From contig JBJMHZ010000012.1 in NCBI GenBank assembly GCA_045807125.1, forward strand, positions 1 through 8,564: a DNA stretch of 8,564 nt, given 5' to 3'. Positions 1 through 5,719 of the stretch are shown here, piece by piece. The number at the start of each line of letters is the position of its first letter. The first letter of the stretch is position 1. This stretch comes from JBJMHZ01 sp045807125 (GTDB lineage Bacteria; Actinomycetota; Actinomycetes; JAWWOL01). Both the position numbers and the translations under genes were made by a program. A model generated the notes under the pieces. That model made no database searches. It saw only the letters and a list, made by a program, of their open reading frames with translations, and was not told the DNA's origin.

Positions 1-636
1 CTCGCGCGCACGGCGCGCCGACCAGCGAAGGTAGAGCTGCCAGAAGTCGTCGAGAGACCGGTCCGCCGTCCCCCACTCGATCTCCACGCCGCGCTTCTCG
101 GCCTTGCGGATCTTGTTGCGCGTGCTGGAGCTGAACCCCTGCCGCCAGAGCTCGCCGAACCCGCTCCGCAGGTCCACCACGTGCACGCAGTGCCGATGAC
201 GCGCTCGGGGCCGGACCGCCCGCCACGCCGGCGCCGCATGCGGGCCCGGCTTCACGACGAGCCTGCTCGGCGCGCATCCGGAATTCCCCGCCAGTACTGC
301 TGCCACGTCGTTTTCGGTGACGGAGCCCTCCGTCAGCACGCCGCCGTAGCCCCAGTAGTAGGGCATCGACCAAGTCGTCGCGAGGTCGTGCGCGACCCCT
401 GCCCGGCGTAGCGCCGGAACCACGAGCTGGCCTCCGCCCGGCAGCTCGTACAGCCGGCTGGCGTCGGCCAGATTGCCCATGGCCGCGCATGCGTCGAGCC
501 ACTCGGGCGTGTGGAAGATCGTCGCCTCGCGACTTGCGGCGATCACCTCACGCCACGCGTCGCGTGGAGCCGGCGTCGTGACCACCACGCTGCCGCTGCG
601 ATACACGCGCGGCCTACGCCCCTTGAGCCTCGTCAC
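1..636 (-). CDS. FemAB/GNAT-fold acyltransferase (BioF2-like Acetyltransf_6 type), 3' end missing
   Basis: An uninterrupted minus-strand frame of 212 codons runs from a GTG at 636-634 to the left edge, so the C-terminus lies outside the window. An in-frame TAG at 648-646 sits just upstream, which leaves GTG 636 as the first possible start. The N-terminal part reads IFHTPEWLDAC and later WSMPYYWGYGG. The visible end has RNKIRKAEKRGVEIEWG followed by LDDFWQLYLRW. This is the pattern of FemAB-like and Acetyltransf_6 proteins, where a basic R-N-K-I-R-K-A helix precedes the second acyltransferase half. Known relatives transfer amino acids or acyl groups to peptidoglycan precursors or sugars; the substrate here cannot be read. 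No Shine-Dalgarno is visible, and a -10-like hexamer ends 6 nt before the GTG, so a leaderless transcript is likely. It is divergent from the cupin gene. Family call fairly sure, function open. Confidence 0.8.
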   Translation of the reverse strand, partial: MTRLKGRRPRVYRSGSVVVTTPAPRDAWREVIAASREATIFHTPEWLDACAAMGNLADASRLYELPGGGQLVVPALRRAGVAHDLATTWSMPYYWGYGGVLTEGSVTENDVAAVLAGNSGCAPSRLVVKPGPHAAPAWRAVRPRARHRHCVHVVDLRSGFGELWRQGFSSSTRNKIRKAEKRGVEIEWGTADRSLDDFWQLYLRWSARRARE

Positions 637-642
637 CGCTAA

Positions 643-671
643 AGGCTAAGTCAGCTTTGCGCCGTTCGCAA
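643..671 (-). promoter_or_regulatory. Candidate sigma-A-type promoter for the FemAB-like gene
   Basis: On the minus strand TTGCGA (671-666) is followed after exactly 17 nt by TAGCCT (648-643). The first matches TTGACA at 4 of 6 positions. The second keeps the important TA....T pattern. Transcription would begin about 6 nt downstream, on or next to the GTG start at 636, which fits the missing ribosome-binding site. Predicted from sequence only. Confidence 0.45.
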
Positions 672-677
672 ATTGCG
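667..677. promoter_or_regulatory. Perfect 11-bp palindrome CGCAAATTGCG, candidate operator
   Basis: CGCAA-A-TTGCG is a perfect inverted repeat around a single central base. It lies in the 99-bp gap between the divergent FemAB-like and cupin genes. It overlaps the proposed -35 of the minus-strand gene and lies just upstream of the proposed -10 of the cupin gene. That is where a repressor or activator dimer could control both genes. No regulator gene is visible in the window. Confidence 0.4.
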
Positions 678-693
678 CGAAATCCGGGGCGGG

Positions 694-699
694 TACGTT
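694..699 (+). promoter_or_regulatory. Possible -10 element for the cupin-SDR operon
   Basis: TACGTT fits the actinobacterial TAnnnT -10 pattern and lies 36 nt before the cupin ATG, giving a leader of about 30 nt that includes the AGGAG ribosome-binding site. The upstream -35 is weak: TTGCGC at 673-678 has a short 15-nt spacer. Tentative. Confidence 0.25.
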
Positions 700-721
700 C
701 ACAGCAGCACCCTCGACCCAC

Positions 722-726
722 AGGAG
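722..726 (+). promoter_or_regulatory. Ribosome-binding site AGGAG that fixes the cupin start
   Basis: AGGAG ends 9 nt before the ATG at 736. The in-frame ATG at 727 directly abuts this element and the ATG at 673 lies in the promoter region. ATG 736 is therefore the best start, and the protein beginning MQITRSS also matches the usual N-terminus of the family. Confidence 0.7.
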
Positions 727-735
727 ATGAGCTCT

Positions 736-1146
736 ATGCAGATCACCCGCTCGAGCATCGACACCCAGAAGGGCCCCGGCGACTGGTTCACGGGCGACGT
801 CTACATCGACGCCGTCGCCGCACCCGCCGGCAGCTCGACCTTCGCCGCCGCCGCCGTTCACTTCACGCCCGGCGCCCGCACCGCCTGGCACACCCACCCG
901 CATGGACAGACGATCTTCGTCACCGAAGGCGTAGCCCTCTGCCAGCGTGAGGGCGGGCCGGTCGAGGTGATCCTTCCCGGCGACCGCGTCTTCTTCGAGC
1001 CGCGCGAGAACCACTGGCACGGCGCAGCGCCGAACCGCCTGATGACCCACATCGCCATGCAGCAGAACGACGAGTCGGGCAGCCCCGTGACGTGGGGCGA
1101 GCACGTGACCGACGACGAGTACGGCGCGACGCCGGCGAGCGGCTGA
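736..1146 (+). CDS. Small Mn-type cupin, (R)-hydroxynitrile lyase-like
   Basis: A 136-residue single-domain cupin. The pattern KGPGDWFTG (12-20), PGARTAWHTHPHGQT (45-59), QREGGP (70-75) and ENHWHGAAP (91-99) closely follows the bacterial cupin hydroxynitrile lyases as I remember them (Granulicella tundricola enzyme). Expected metal ligands are His52, His54, Gln58 and His93. His105, matching the proposed catalytic His106 of that enzyme, is present in MTHIAMQ. Family members bind Mn(II) and make or split cyanohydrins, though many homologues have no proven substrate, so the natural reaction is unknown. No signal peptide, so cytosolic. The start rests on AGGAG at 722-726. The SDR gene begins 18 nt after the stop, implying one operon. 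Cupin fold very sure; lyase activity is an inference. Confidence 0.9.
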   Translation: MQITRSSIDTQKGPGDWFTGDVYIDAVAAPAGSSTFAAAAVHFTPGARTAWHTHPHGQTIFVTEGVALCQREGGPVEVILPGDRVFFEPRENHWHGAAPNRLMTHIAMQQNDESGSPVTWGEHVTDDEYGATPASG

Positions 1147-1164
1147 GCACACCGGGGGTCCCGG

Positions 1165-1896
1165 ATGGCCCGCATCCTGATCACGGGCTCGGCTGACGGC
1201 CTCGGACGAGCGACGGCGCAGACGCTGCTGGACGGCGGTCACGAGGTCGTGGTGCACACCCGCAACCGCGAGCGGCTCGCGGCCGTCGGCGACCTGCTCG
1301 ACCGCGGCGCCCACGCGCTCGTCGGCGACCTCGCCGACGTCGACGAGACGCGCCAGCTCGCCGAGCAGGCGAACGAGCTGGGGCAGATGGACGCCGTCAT
1401 CCACAACGCCGGCGTCATCAGCGGCGCGGCGCTTCTGGTGGTCAACGTCGTCGCTCCCTACCTCCTCACGGCCCTCGTCCGCCGGCCGGCGCGGCTCGTC
1501 TACCTGAGCAGCAACATGCACCGCGGCGGGCGGCCCGCCCTCGACGGCATGGACTGGCGCGGGCACCGCGCGACGGGCACGTACTCCGACAGCAAGCTCT
1601 TCGTCTCCACCCTCGCCGCCGCCGTCGCCCGGCTCTGGCCGGACACGCTCAGCAACTCCGTCAACCCGGGTTGGGTGCCCACGCGGATGGGCGGCTCGGG
1701 CGCGCCCGACGACCTGCGTCTCGGCCACCTCACCCAGGAGTGGCTCGCCGTGAGCGACGACCCGCGGGCGCTCACGAGCGGCGGCTACTGGCACCACCAG
1801 GAGCTGCGCGAGCCGCACCCGGCGGTCCACGACGTCGGATTCCAGGATGCGCTGCTGGAGGCGCTCGCTGGGTTCACCGGGGTGACGCTGCCCTAG
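1165..1896 (+). CDS. SDR-family NAD(P)-dependent oxidoreductase
   Basis: A 243-residue classical short-chain dehydrogenase with one Rossmann domain. Visible motifs: TGSADGLG (7-14) for the dinucleotide, Arg33 after the second strand (HTRNR) suggesting NADPH preference, GDLAD (54-58), NAG (81-83), catalytic Asn94, YLSS with Ser115/Ser116, YSDSK with catalytic Tyr140 and Lys144, and NPGWVPT (167-173). The Asn-Ser-Tyr-Lys tetrad is complete, so it should be active. Length is normal and there is no export signal. It follows the cupin gene by 18 nt. In that gap CCGGG-ggt-CCCGG (1152-1164) could form a small hairpin holding the only Shine-Dalgarno-like G run (1154-1158). It probably reduces or oxidises a carbonyl or alcohol related to the cupin's substrate; this rests on gene order alone. 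Confidence 0.93.
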   Translation: MARILITGSADGLGRATAQTLLDGGHEVVVHTRNRERLAAVGDLLDRGAHALVGDLADVDETRQLAEQANELGQMDAVIHNAGVISGAALLVVNVVAPYLLTALVRRPARLVYLSSNMHRGGRPALDGMDWRGHRATGTYSDSKLFVSTLAAAVARLWPDTLSNSVNPGWVPTRMGGSGAPDDLRLGHLTQEWLAVSDDPRALTSGGYWHHQELREPHPAVHDVGFQDALLEALAGFTGVTLP

Positions 1897-1935
1897 CGAA
1901 CCCGCCTCCCGCCACTTCCAATCTACACCCCAGAG

Positions 1936-1954
1936 GGGGCTTGCGGGAAGCCCC
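1936..1954 (+). terminator. GC-rich hairpin after the SDR gene, possible terminator
   Basis: GGGGCTT (1936-1942) and AAGCCCC (1948-1954) form a perfect 7-bp stem with a 5-nt GCGGG loop, 39 nt after the SDR stop. No T run follows, so it is not a textbook intrinsic terminator. High-GC actinobacteria often have such U-less hairpins. It also lies just upstream of the monooxygenase's candidate -10. Confidence 0.4.
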
Positions 1955-1965
1955 GGGTCGGGCCT

Positions 1966-1971
1966 GATAAT
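1966..1971 (+). promoter_or_regulatory. Candidate -10 element for the monooxygenase-Nudix unit
   Basis: GATAAT matches TATAAT at 5 of 6 positions and is AT-rich in a very GC-rich stretch. Transcription would start near 1978, about 33 nt before the ATG at 2011. No good -35 at normal spacing; TTGCGG at 1941-1946 would need a 19-nt spacer and lies inside the hairpin. Confidence 0.4.
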
Positions 1972-1983
1972 CGCCGCCGTGTC

Positions 1984-1995
1984 GACGTCGACGTC
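1984..1995. promoter_or_regulatory. 12-bp perfect palindrome GACGTCGACGTC in the monooxygenase leader
   Basis: The palindrome is part of a short GTCGAC tandem run starting at 1981. It lies about 12 nt downstream of the candidate -10 and upstream of the ribosome-binding site GGAGGG (2003-2008). A repressor bound here would block transcription. GC-rich palindromes like this also arise by chance, so this is tentative. Confidence 0.3.
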
Positions 1996-2010
1996 CCGGG
2001 CTGGAGGGCC

Positions 2011-3516
2011 ATGACCGAGCATGCGGTAGTGATCGCCGGAGGAGGCCCGACGGGCCTGATGCTGGCGGGCGAGTTGGCGCTGGCAGGGGTCGACGTCGCG
2101 ATCGTCGAGCGGCGCGCCAGCCAGGCGCTCGACGGCTCGCGCTCCGGCGGTCTGCACTCGCGCACGATCGAGGTGCTCGACCAGCGCGGGATCGCCGAGC
2201 GGTTCCTCGCGGAGGGGCAGGTGGCCCAGGTCCAGAGCTTCGGCGCTGGTCCCACCCTGGACATCAGCGACTTCCCCACCCGGCACAACCACGGCCTCGG
2301 CCTGTGGCAGAGCCGCTTCGAGGAGATCCTGGCCGGCTGGGTCGCCGAGCTCGAGATATCGGTCTATCGCGAGCGCGAGGTCACCGGCTTCGTGCAGGAC
2401 GGCGCCGGCGTCGACGTCCAGCTCTCCGACGGCGAGTCGCTGCGGGCGCAGTATCTCGTCGGGTGCGACGGCGGGCGCAGCCTCGTGCGCAAGGGGGCCG
2501 GCATCGACTTTCCGGGGTGGGACCCGTCGACGAGCTCGCTGATCGCCGAGGTCGAGATGGCCGAGGAGCCGGAGCTTGGAATGCGCCGCGACGACCACGG
2601 CATGCATGCGCTCGGCAGGGTCGACTACGAGATCCGCGACGGCAAGGTGGTCTTCGCCGATTCGGGGCCGGTGCGGGTGATGGTCACCGAACGCGGCGTC
2701 GGCGGCAGCGGCGAGCCGACCCTGGGCGACCTCAGCGAGGCGCTCGTCCGCGTTTACGGGACGGACTACGGGCTGCGCACTGCCAGCTGGATCTCGCGAT
2801 TCACCGACATGGCCCGTCAGGCCGCCGCCTACCGCGCCGGGCGGGTGCTGATCGCCGGCGACGCGGCGCACATCCATTACCCGGCGGGCGGGCAGGGCCT
2901 CCAGATCGGCGTGCAGGACGCGGTGAACCTGGGATGGAAGCTCGCGCAGGTGGTCGAGGGGACGTCCCCGCCCGGCCTGCTCGACAGCTACCACGCGGAG
3001 CGTCACCCGGTCGCCGCCCGGGTCCTGCGCACGACGATGGCGCACGTGGCGCTCATGCGGGGTGCCGATCCGCGCAGCGAGGCTCTGCGCGACACCGTGT
3101 CCGACCTCCTGAGCATGGACGAGCCGCGGAAGCGGTTCGCCGGGATGCTGTCCGGCCTGGACGTCCATTACGACCTCGGCGAGGGCCACCCGCTGCTCGG
3201 GCGGCGGATGCCCGACCTCGACCTGATGACCGACGACGGCCCGCGGCGGGTGTTCACGCTGCTGCACGACGCGCGGCCGGTGCTGCTCAACCTCGGCGAC
3301 CCGGGCGGCTTCGACGTCGCGCCGTGGGGTCACCGAATCCAGGTGGTCGACGCCGCGTTTCACGGACCATGGGAGCTGCCGGTGCTTGGCGCGGTCGCCG
3401 CTCCTCCCGCCGTGTTGATCCGGCCCGACGGATATGTCGGCTGGGTCGGAGAGCTCGCCGACCCGGCGCTGCCCGAGGCGCTCACCACCTGGTTCGGACC
3501 ACCGGCCGCGACGTAA
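2011..3516 (+). CDS. FAD-dependent aromatic monooxygenase (PheA/TfdB class, Rox/PgaE-like)
   Basis: A 501-residue class A flavoprotein monooxygenase. Motifs in order: GGGPTG (10-15) for the FAD ADP part, LHSRTIEVLDQRG (48-60), the DG motif VGCDGGRSLVRK (150-161), and the GD motif AGDAAHIHYPAGGQGLQ (282-298) followed by DAVNLGWKLA. A thioredoxin-like C-terminal extension (about 390-500, RPDGYVGWVG) is typical of phenol hydroxylase-like and polyketide hydroxylases. The family uses NADPH and O2 to hydroxylate aromatic rings; Rox enzymes inactivate rifamycins and PgaE acts on angucyclines. The exact substrate cannot be read here. GGAGGG at 2003-2008 is the ribosome-binding site, rather close to the ATG. 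The Nudix gene follows after 19 nt. No signal peptide; cytosolic. Family certain; resistance versus catabolism undecided. Confidence 0.93.
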   Translation: MTEHAVVIAGGGPTGLMLAGELALAGVDVAIVERRASQALDGSRSGGLHSRTIEVLDQRGIAERFLAEGQVAQVQSFGAGPTLDISDFPTRHNHGLGLWQSRFEEILAGWVAELEISVYREREVTGFVQDGAGVDVQLSDGESLRAQYLVGCDGGRSLVRKGAGIDFPGWDPSTSSLIAEVEMAEEPELGMRRDDHGMHALGRVDYEIRDGKVVFADSGPVRVMVTERGVGGSGEPTLGDLSEALVRVYGTDYGLRTASWISRFTDMARQAAAYRAGRVLIAGDAAHIHYPAGGQGLQIGVQDAVNLGWKLAQVVEGTSPPGLLDSYHAERHPVAARVLRTTMAHVALMRGADPRSEALRDTVSDLLSMDEPRKRFAGMLSGLDVHYDLGEGHPLLGRRMPDLDLMTDDGPRRVFTLLHDARPVLLNLGDPGGFDVAPWGHRIQVVDAAFHGPWELPVLGAVAAPPAVLIRPDGYVGWVGELADPALPEALTTWFGPPAAT

Positions 3517-3535
3517 CGTACGCGGCTTGGACCGC

Positions 3536-4267
3536 GTGACCTACGACGACGAGCTGCGCGAGCGGCTGCGCGCGAACCTCGCCGCGCACGAGCGCGTCGA
3601 GCTGCCGCTCGACGCGCGGCGCGCAGCCGCGGTGGCGATCGTCCTCGTCGACAGCGACGCTCACGCCCACGACGCCGAGCCGCTGGCCGGTGAGCGCATC
3701 GACATGACGATGGTCCCCGGTGAGACCGTCGACCACCACGGCCGCCCGCTCGACGGCCGCATGGTGGGCGTCGCGGGCGGCGCGGCGTTCCTGCTGTGCC
3801 GGCGCGCGTCGCGGCTCAATCGCCACGCCGGCCAGTGGGCGCTGCCGGGCGGGCGGGTCGACGCGGGCGAGACGGCGCTCGAGGCCGCGCTGCGCGAGCT
3901 CGACGAGGAGCTCGGCGTCCAACTCGGCCCGTCAGCGGTCGTCGGATGGCTGGACGACTACGCCACACGGTCCGGCTACCGCATCTCACCGGTGGTGCTG
4001 TGGGGCGGCGCCGACCCGGCCCTCGAGCCGGCGCCGGACGAAGTGCTCGCCGTCTACAGGATCGGACTGCACGCGCTGCTGGCGTCCGAGCCCCGCCTCA
4101 TCCGGATCCCCGAGAGCGATCGTCCCGTGCTGCAGCTGCCGCTCGGCAACGACCTGATCCACGCGCCCACGGGTGCGCTGCTGCTGCAGCTGCGGCAGGT
4201 CGCCCTGCTCGGCCGCGCCGGCGAGCGCGTGGACGGCTACGAGGAGCCGGTGTTCGCCTGGCGGTGA
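3536..4267 (+). CDS. Nudix hydrolase, CoA-pyrophosphatase-like core
   Basis: A 243-residue protein with a perfect Nudix box at 106-128: G106-x5-E112-x7-R120-E-L-x-E124-E125-x-G127-V. The box binds Mg2+/Mn2+ for hydrolysis of a diphosphate linked to another moiety. Just before it, LLCRRASRLNRHAGQWALPGG (86-106) resembles the NuCoA signature of NudL/NUDT7-type CoA diphosphatases, where the R..H.G pattern precedes the box, but FPGG is LPGG here. Substrate therefore uncertain (CoA ester or nucleotide sugar). Residues 49-80 look like an extra loop before the fold. I chose GTG 3536 as start because it follows the monooxygenase stop by 19 nt; TTG 3527 is possible, and the longer ATG frame from 3434 overlaps the monooxygenase and is unlikely. 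No strong ribosome-binding site, so translation may be coupled. Confidence 0.88.
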   Translation: MTYDDELRERLRANLAAHERVELPLDARRAAAVAIVLVDSDAHAHDAEPLAGERIDMTMVPGETVDHHGRPLDGRMVGVAGGAAFLLCRRASRLNRHAGQWALPGGRVDAGETALEAALRELDEELGVQLGPSAVVGWLDDYATRSGYRISPVVLWGGADPALEPAPDEVLAVYRIGLHALLASEPRLIRIPESDRPVLQLPLGNDLIHAPTGALLLQLRQVALLGRAGERVDGYEEPVFAWR

Positions 4268-4295
4268 GGCCGCAGCCCGCCGCCAGGTGCCCGCG

Positions 4296-4931
4296 CTACG
4301 GACTGGCGACTCCGGTCACGTCCACGAGGCAATCCGCTCCGAGGCTCTTGATCCCGCGGTAGAGGCTGGTGAAGAGCGTCGCGCCGCTCGGCGCGGCAAG
4401 CGCCGCCGCCGCGTCGTCGGGGTCGCTCGACACCTCCTCTTCGGTGTCTTCGAGGGGAAGCGGCATGTTGTTGACGATGCTGCCCGCCTCCGTGCTCGTG
4501 AACCTCACCCGGAGCGCGGTCTTTCCGCCCCCGGCGTCCCAGCACGCCGCCTGGAGCGAGAACGGCCCGCGCTTGAACACGGTCTTCAACGGCGAGGTAT
4601 TGGCGTCGGTCCCGGTAGCCGTGAGCTTGAGGACGTCCGTGTCGAGCACCTTCCCCCGTCGGACGATCCCCGCCGCGGCGCCGGCGCCGAGTCCGTTCGC
4701 CGTGCCCGCATGCGTGGCTGCGCGGGCCCTCGGCACGGTGCCGAGCCGCGCTTCCCTGATCTGCCTGCCCGTGACCGTGTCGTTCCTGAGCTTCTTGCCG
4801 CTGATCGTCCTGGCCTTGATGTCCCTGCCGTTGATCTTCACGGCCGCATATCCGGTTCCCATGAACGCTACGAACAGCGCCAGGAGAGCGACGGCGGTCG
4901 ATGCGGACGGCAACCTGAGCTGTGGTCTCAT
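4296..4931 (-). CDS. Secreted Thermoleophilia-type repeat protein, downstream paralog
   Basis: A 211-residue protein. Residues 11-29 are a hydrophobic leader (TAVALLALFVAFMGTGYAA) fitting a signal peptide or N-terminal anchor. Ten-residue repeats follow: DIKARTISGK, KLRNDTVTGR, QIREARLGTV. The C-terminal half keeps two cysteines, Cys130 (QAACWD) and Cys201 (ADCLVD), likely a disulfide outside the cell. No enzyme motif; function unknown. It is a clear paralog of the gene directly upstream. Start: GTG 4940 abuts the upstream TAG, but the in-frame ATG at 4931 has AGGTGA at 4942-4937 at good spacing, so ATG 4931 is preferred, leaving a 9-nt gap and a likely operon. An acidic stretch (EDTEEE, 161-166) is absent from the other paralog. 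Confidence 0.82.
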   Translation of the reverse strand: MRPQLRLPSASTAVALLALFVAFMGTGYAAVKINGRDIKARTISGKKLRNDTVTGRQIREARLGTVPRARAATHAGTANGLGAGAAAGIVRRGKVLDTDVLKLTATGTDANTSPLKTVFKRGPFSLQAACWDAGGGKTALRVRFTSTEAGSIVNNMPLPLEDTEEEVSSDPDDAAAALAAPSGATLFTSLYRGIKSLGADCLVDVTGVASP

Positions 4932-5520
4932 CGTCCTCACCTACTGGTGCGAGAGCGAGTTGACCGAGATGAAGCAGGCGGCGCCGAGCCCGTTCACCCC
5001 GCCGTGCCCGGTCATGACCAGCGTCTTTCCGGTTGGCGTCGCGAGCGTCGCGAAGTCGAGGTCCGAGGCGAAGACCCCCGGTGCCGACGCGGTCACGTTC
5101 ATGAAGTTGTCGTCGGCGGTCCCGATCACGTCGTTGACGTCGCTGTCGGGAACCGTGCTCTCGAGGCCCACCTTGAGGACTTGCTTGCCGGTGCCGTCGT
5201 CGTAGCACCGGGCGCTGGCGCTGAACGGGGCCTTCTCGAGGATGGGCGTCTTCGGCGCGTCCGCGAGGCTCGCTGCCATCGGCAGCTTGACGAGGCCGCT
5301 GCTCCCGACCTTGGCCGTGGACAGGAAGCCAGCCCTGGCCGCGTTGCTCAGCCCGTTGGCGATGTGAGCGGTGGTCGCGGTCCGCGCCTTTGGCACCATG
5401 CCCAGCCGCGACTCCTTGACCTGCTTGCCGGTGATGGTGTCGTTCTTGAGCTTCTTGCCGGTGATCGTCCCGGCCTTGATGCTCTTGCCGTTGATCTTCA
5501 CCGCGGCGTAGCCGGTCCCG
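4741..5520 (-). repeat. Tandem gene duplication: two copies of a leader-and-repeat module 660 bp apart
   Basis: 4741-4860 and 5401-5520 align without gaps at an offset of 660 bp. My hand count gives 99 of 120 identical bases. The segment encodes the end of the signal peptide and the ten-residue repeats of the two paralogs. The parts encoding the C-terminal halves are not visibly alike at the DNA level. Confidence 0.75.
4935..4942 (-). promoter_or_regulatory. Ribosome-binding site AGGTGAGG for the downstream paralog
   Basis: On the minus strand AGGTGAGG overlaps the stop codon of the upstream paralog and precedes ATG 4931. Its AGGTGA part matches the anti-Shine-Dalgarno with 5 nt before the ATG. 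It covers GTG 4940, so that GTG is a poorer start. The overlap of stop and ribosome-binding site suggests coupled translation. Confidence 0.5.
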
Positions 5521-5588
5521 CCGAGCGCCACGAACAGCGCCAGCAGCGAGATCGCCATCGACGGCGAGGGACGTTTGATGCGGGGCAC
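4941..5588 (-). CDS. Secreted Thermoleophilia-type repeat protein, upstream paralog
   Basis: A 215-residue protein starting with GTG at 5588, fixed by a near-perfect AGGAGGT ribosome-binding site (5600-5594) with a 5-nt spacer. A basic start (PRIKR) precedes the leader SMAISLLALFVALGGTGYAA (10-29), a signal peptide or anchor. Ten-residue repeats follow: SIKAGTITGK, KLKNDTITGK, QVKESRLGMV. The region to about residue 80 closely matches the downstream paralog. The rest diverges but keeps two cysteines, Cys128 (SARCYD) and Cys205 (AACFIS), and a NGLGAACF/SLGADCL-like end. Similar small exported proteins, as I recall, occur in many copies in Solirubrobacterales with no assigned role. No catalytic motif seen. 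Probably first gene of a two-gene operon. Confidence 0.85.
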   Translation of the reverse strand: MPRIKRPSPSMAISLLALFVALGGTGYAAVKINGKSIKAGTITGKKLKNDTITGKQVKESRLGMVPKARTATTAHIANGLSNAARAGFLSTAKVGSSGLVKLPMAASLADAPKTPILEKAPFSASARCYDDGTGKQVLKVGLESTVPDSDVNDVIGTADDNFMNVTASAPGVFASDLDFATLATPTGKTLVMTGHGGVNGLGAACFISVNSLSHQ

Positions 5589-5593
5589 GCTGG

Positions 5594-5609
5594 ACCTCCT
5601 CTGGGGAGG
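5594..5609 (-). promoter_or_regulatory. Strong ribosome-binding site AGGAGGT inside a small hairpin
   Basis: The ribosome-binding site of the upstream paralog (AGGAGGT, 5600-5594) contains GGAGG, which can pair with CCTCC of the same transcript (5609-5605) across a 5-nt loop. The 5-bp stem would hide the site and could tune translation. The pairing is exact, but short enough to be chance. Confidence 0.45.
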
Positions 5610-5705
5610 CCCACCCTCTCAGGTTGACGAGCGACGCTCAAGGTCGCGGCGGCGGCACGCTCCTAGCGCGCGCCAAGAGGCACTGGCGCCACACCCCACC
5701 GCGCG

Positions 5706-5711
5706 TATAGC
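5706..5711 (+). promoter_or_regulatory. Candidate -10 element for the vWA gene (leaderless)
   Basis: TATAGC is the most AT-rich hexamer of the 131-bp divergent gap 5589-5719 and ends 8 nt before the ATG at 5720, so the transcript would begin at or just before the start codon. No strong Shine-Dalgarno is present. No matching -35 found; TTGACG at 5624-5629 is too far away. The remainder of this gap holds a small GAGC-gac-GCTC inverted repeat (5629-5639) and otherwise nothing I recognise. Confidence 0.35.
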
Positions 5712-5719
5712 GTGAGCGA

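Noticed and set aside
673..735. Longer cupin start at ATG 673
   Set aside because: It would add 21 residues absent from the family and begin inside the palindrome. AGGAG at 722-726 points to ATG 736.
646..3363. 905-codon open frame on the minus strand
   Set aside because: It lies antisense to the cupin, SDR and monooxygenase genes, which have full family motifs. The antisense product is R/V/D/H-rich without any domain. Long antisense frames are expected from GC-rich third positions.
3434..3535. Longer Nudix start at ATG 3434
   Set aside because: It overlaps the monooxygenase end by 83 bp and adds an Arg/Pro-rich segment typical of an out-of-frame read.
4268..4295. Terminator between the convergent Nudix and paralog genes
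   Set aside because: Only a 4-bp GCGG/CCGC pairing at the Nudix stop (4261-4273) is visible in or next to the 28-bp gap; no supportable terminator.
4173..5627. 484-codon plus-strand frame opposite the two secreted paralogs
   Set aside because: The sense-strand products show signal peptides, repeats and strong ribosome-binding sites. This frame gives a low-complexity R/G/E-rich product and starts inside the Nudix gene.
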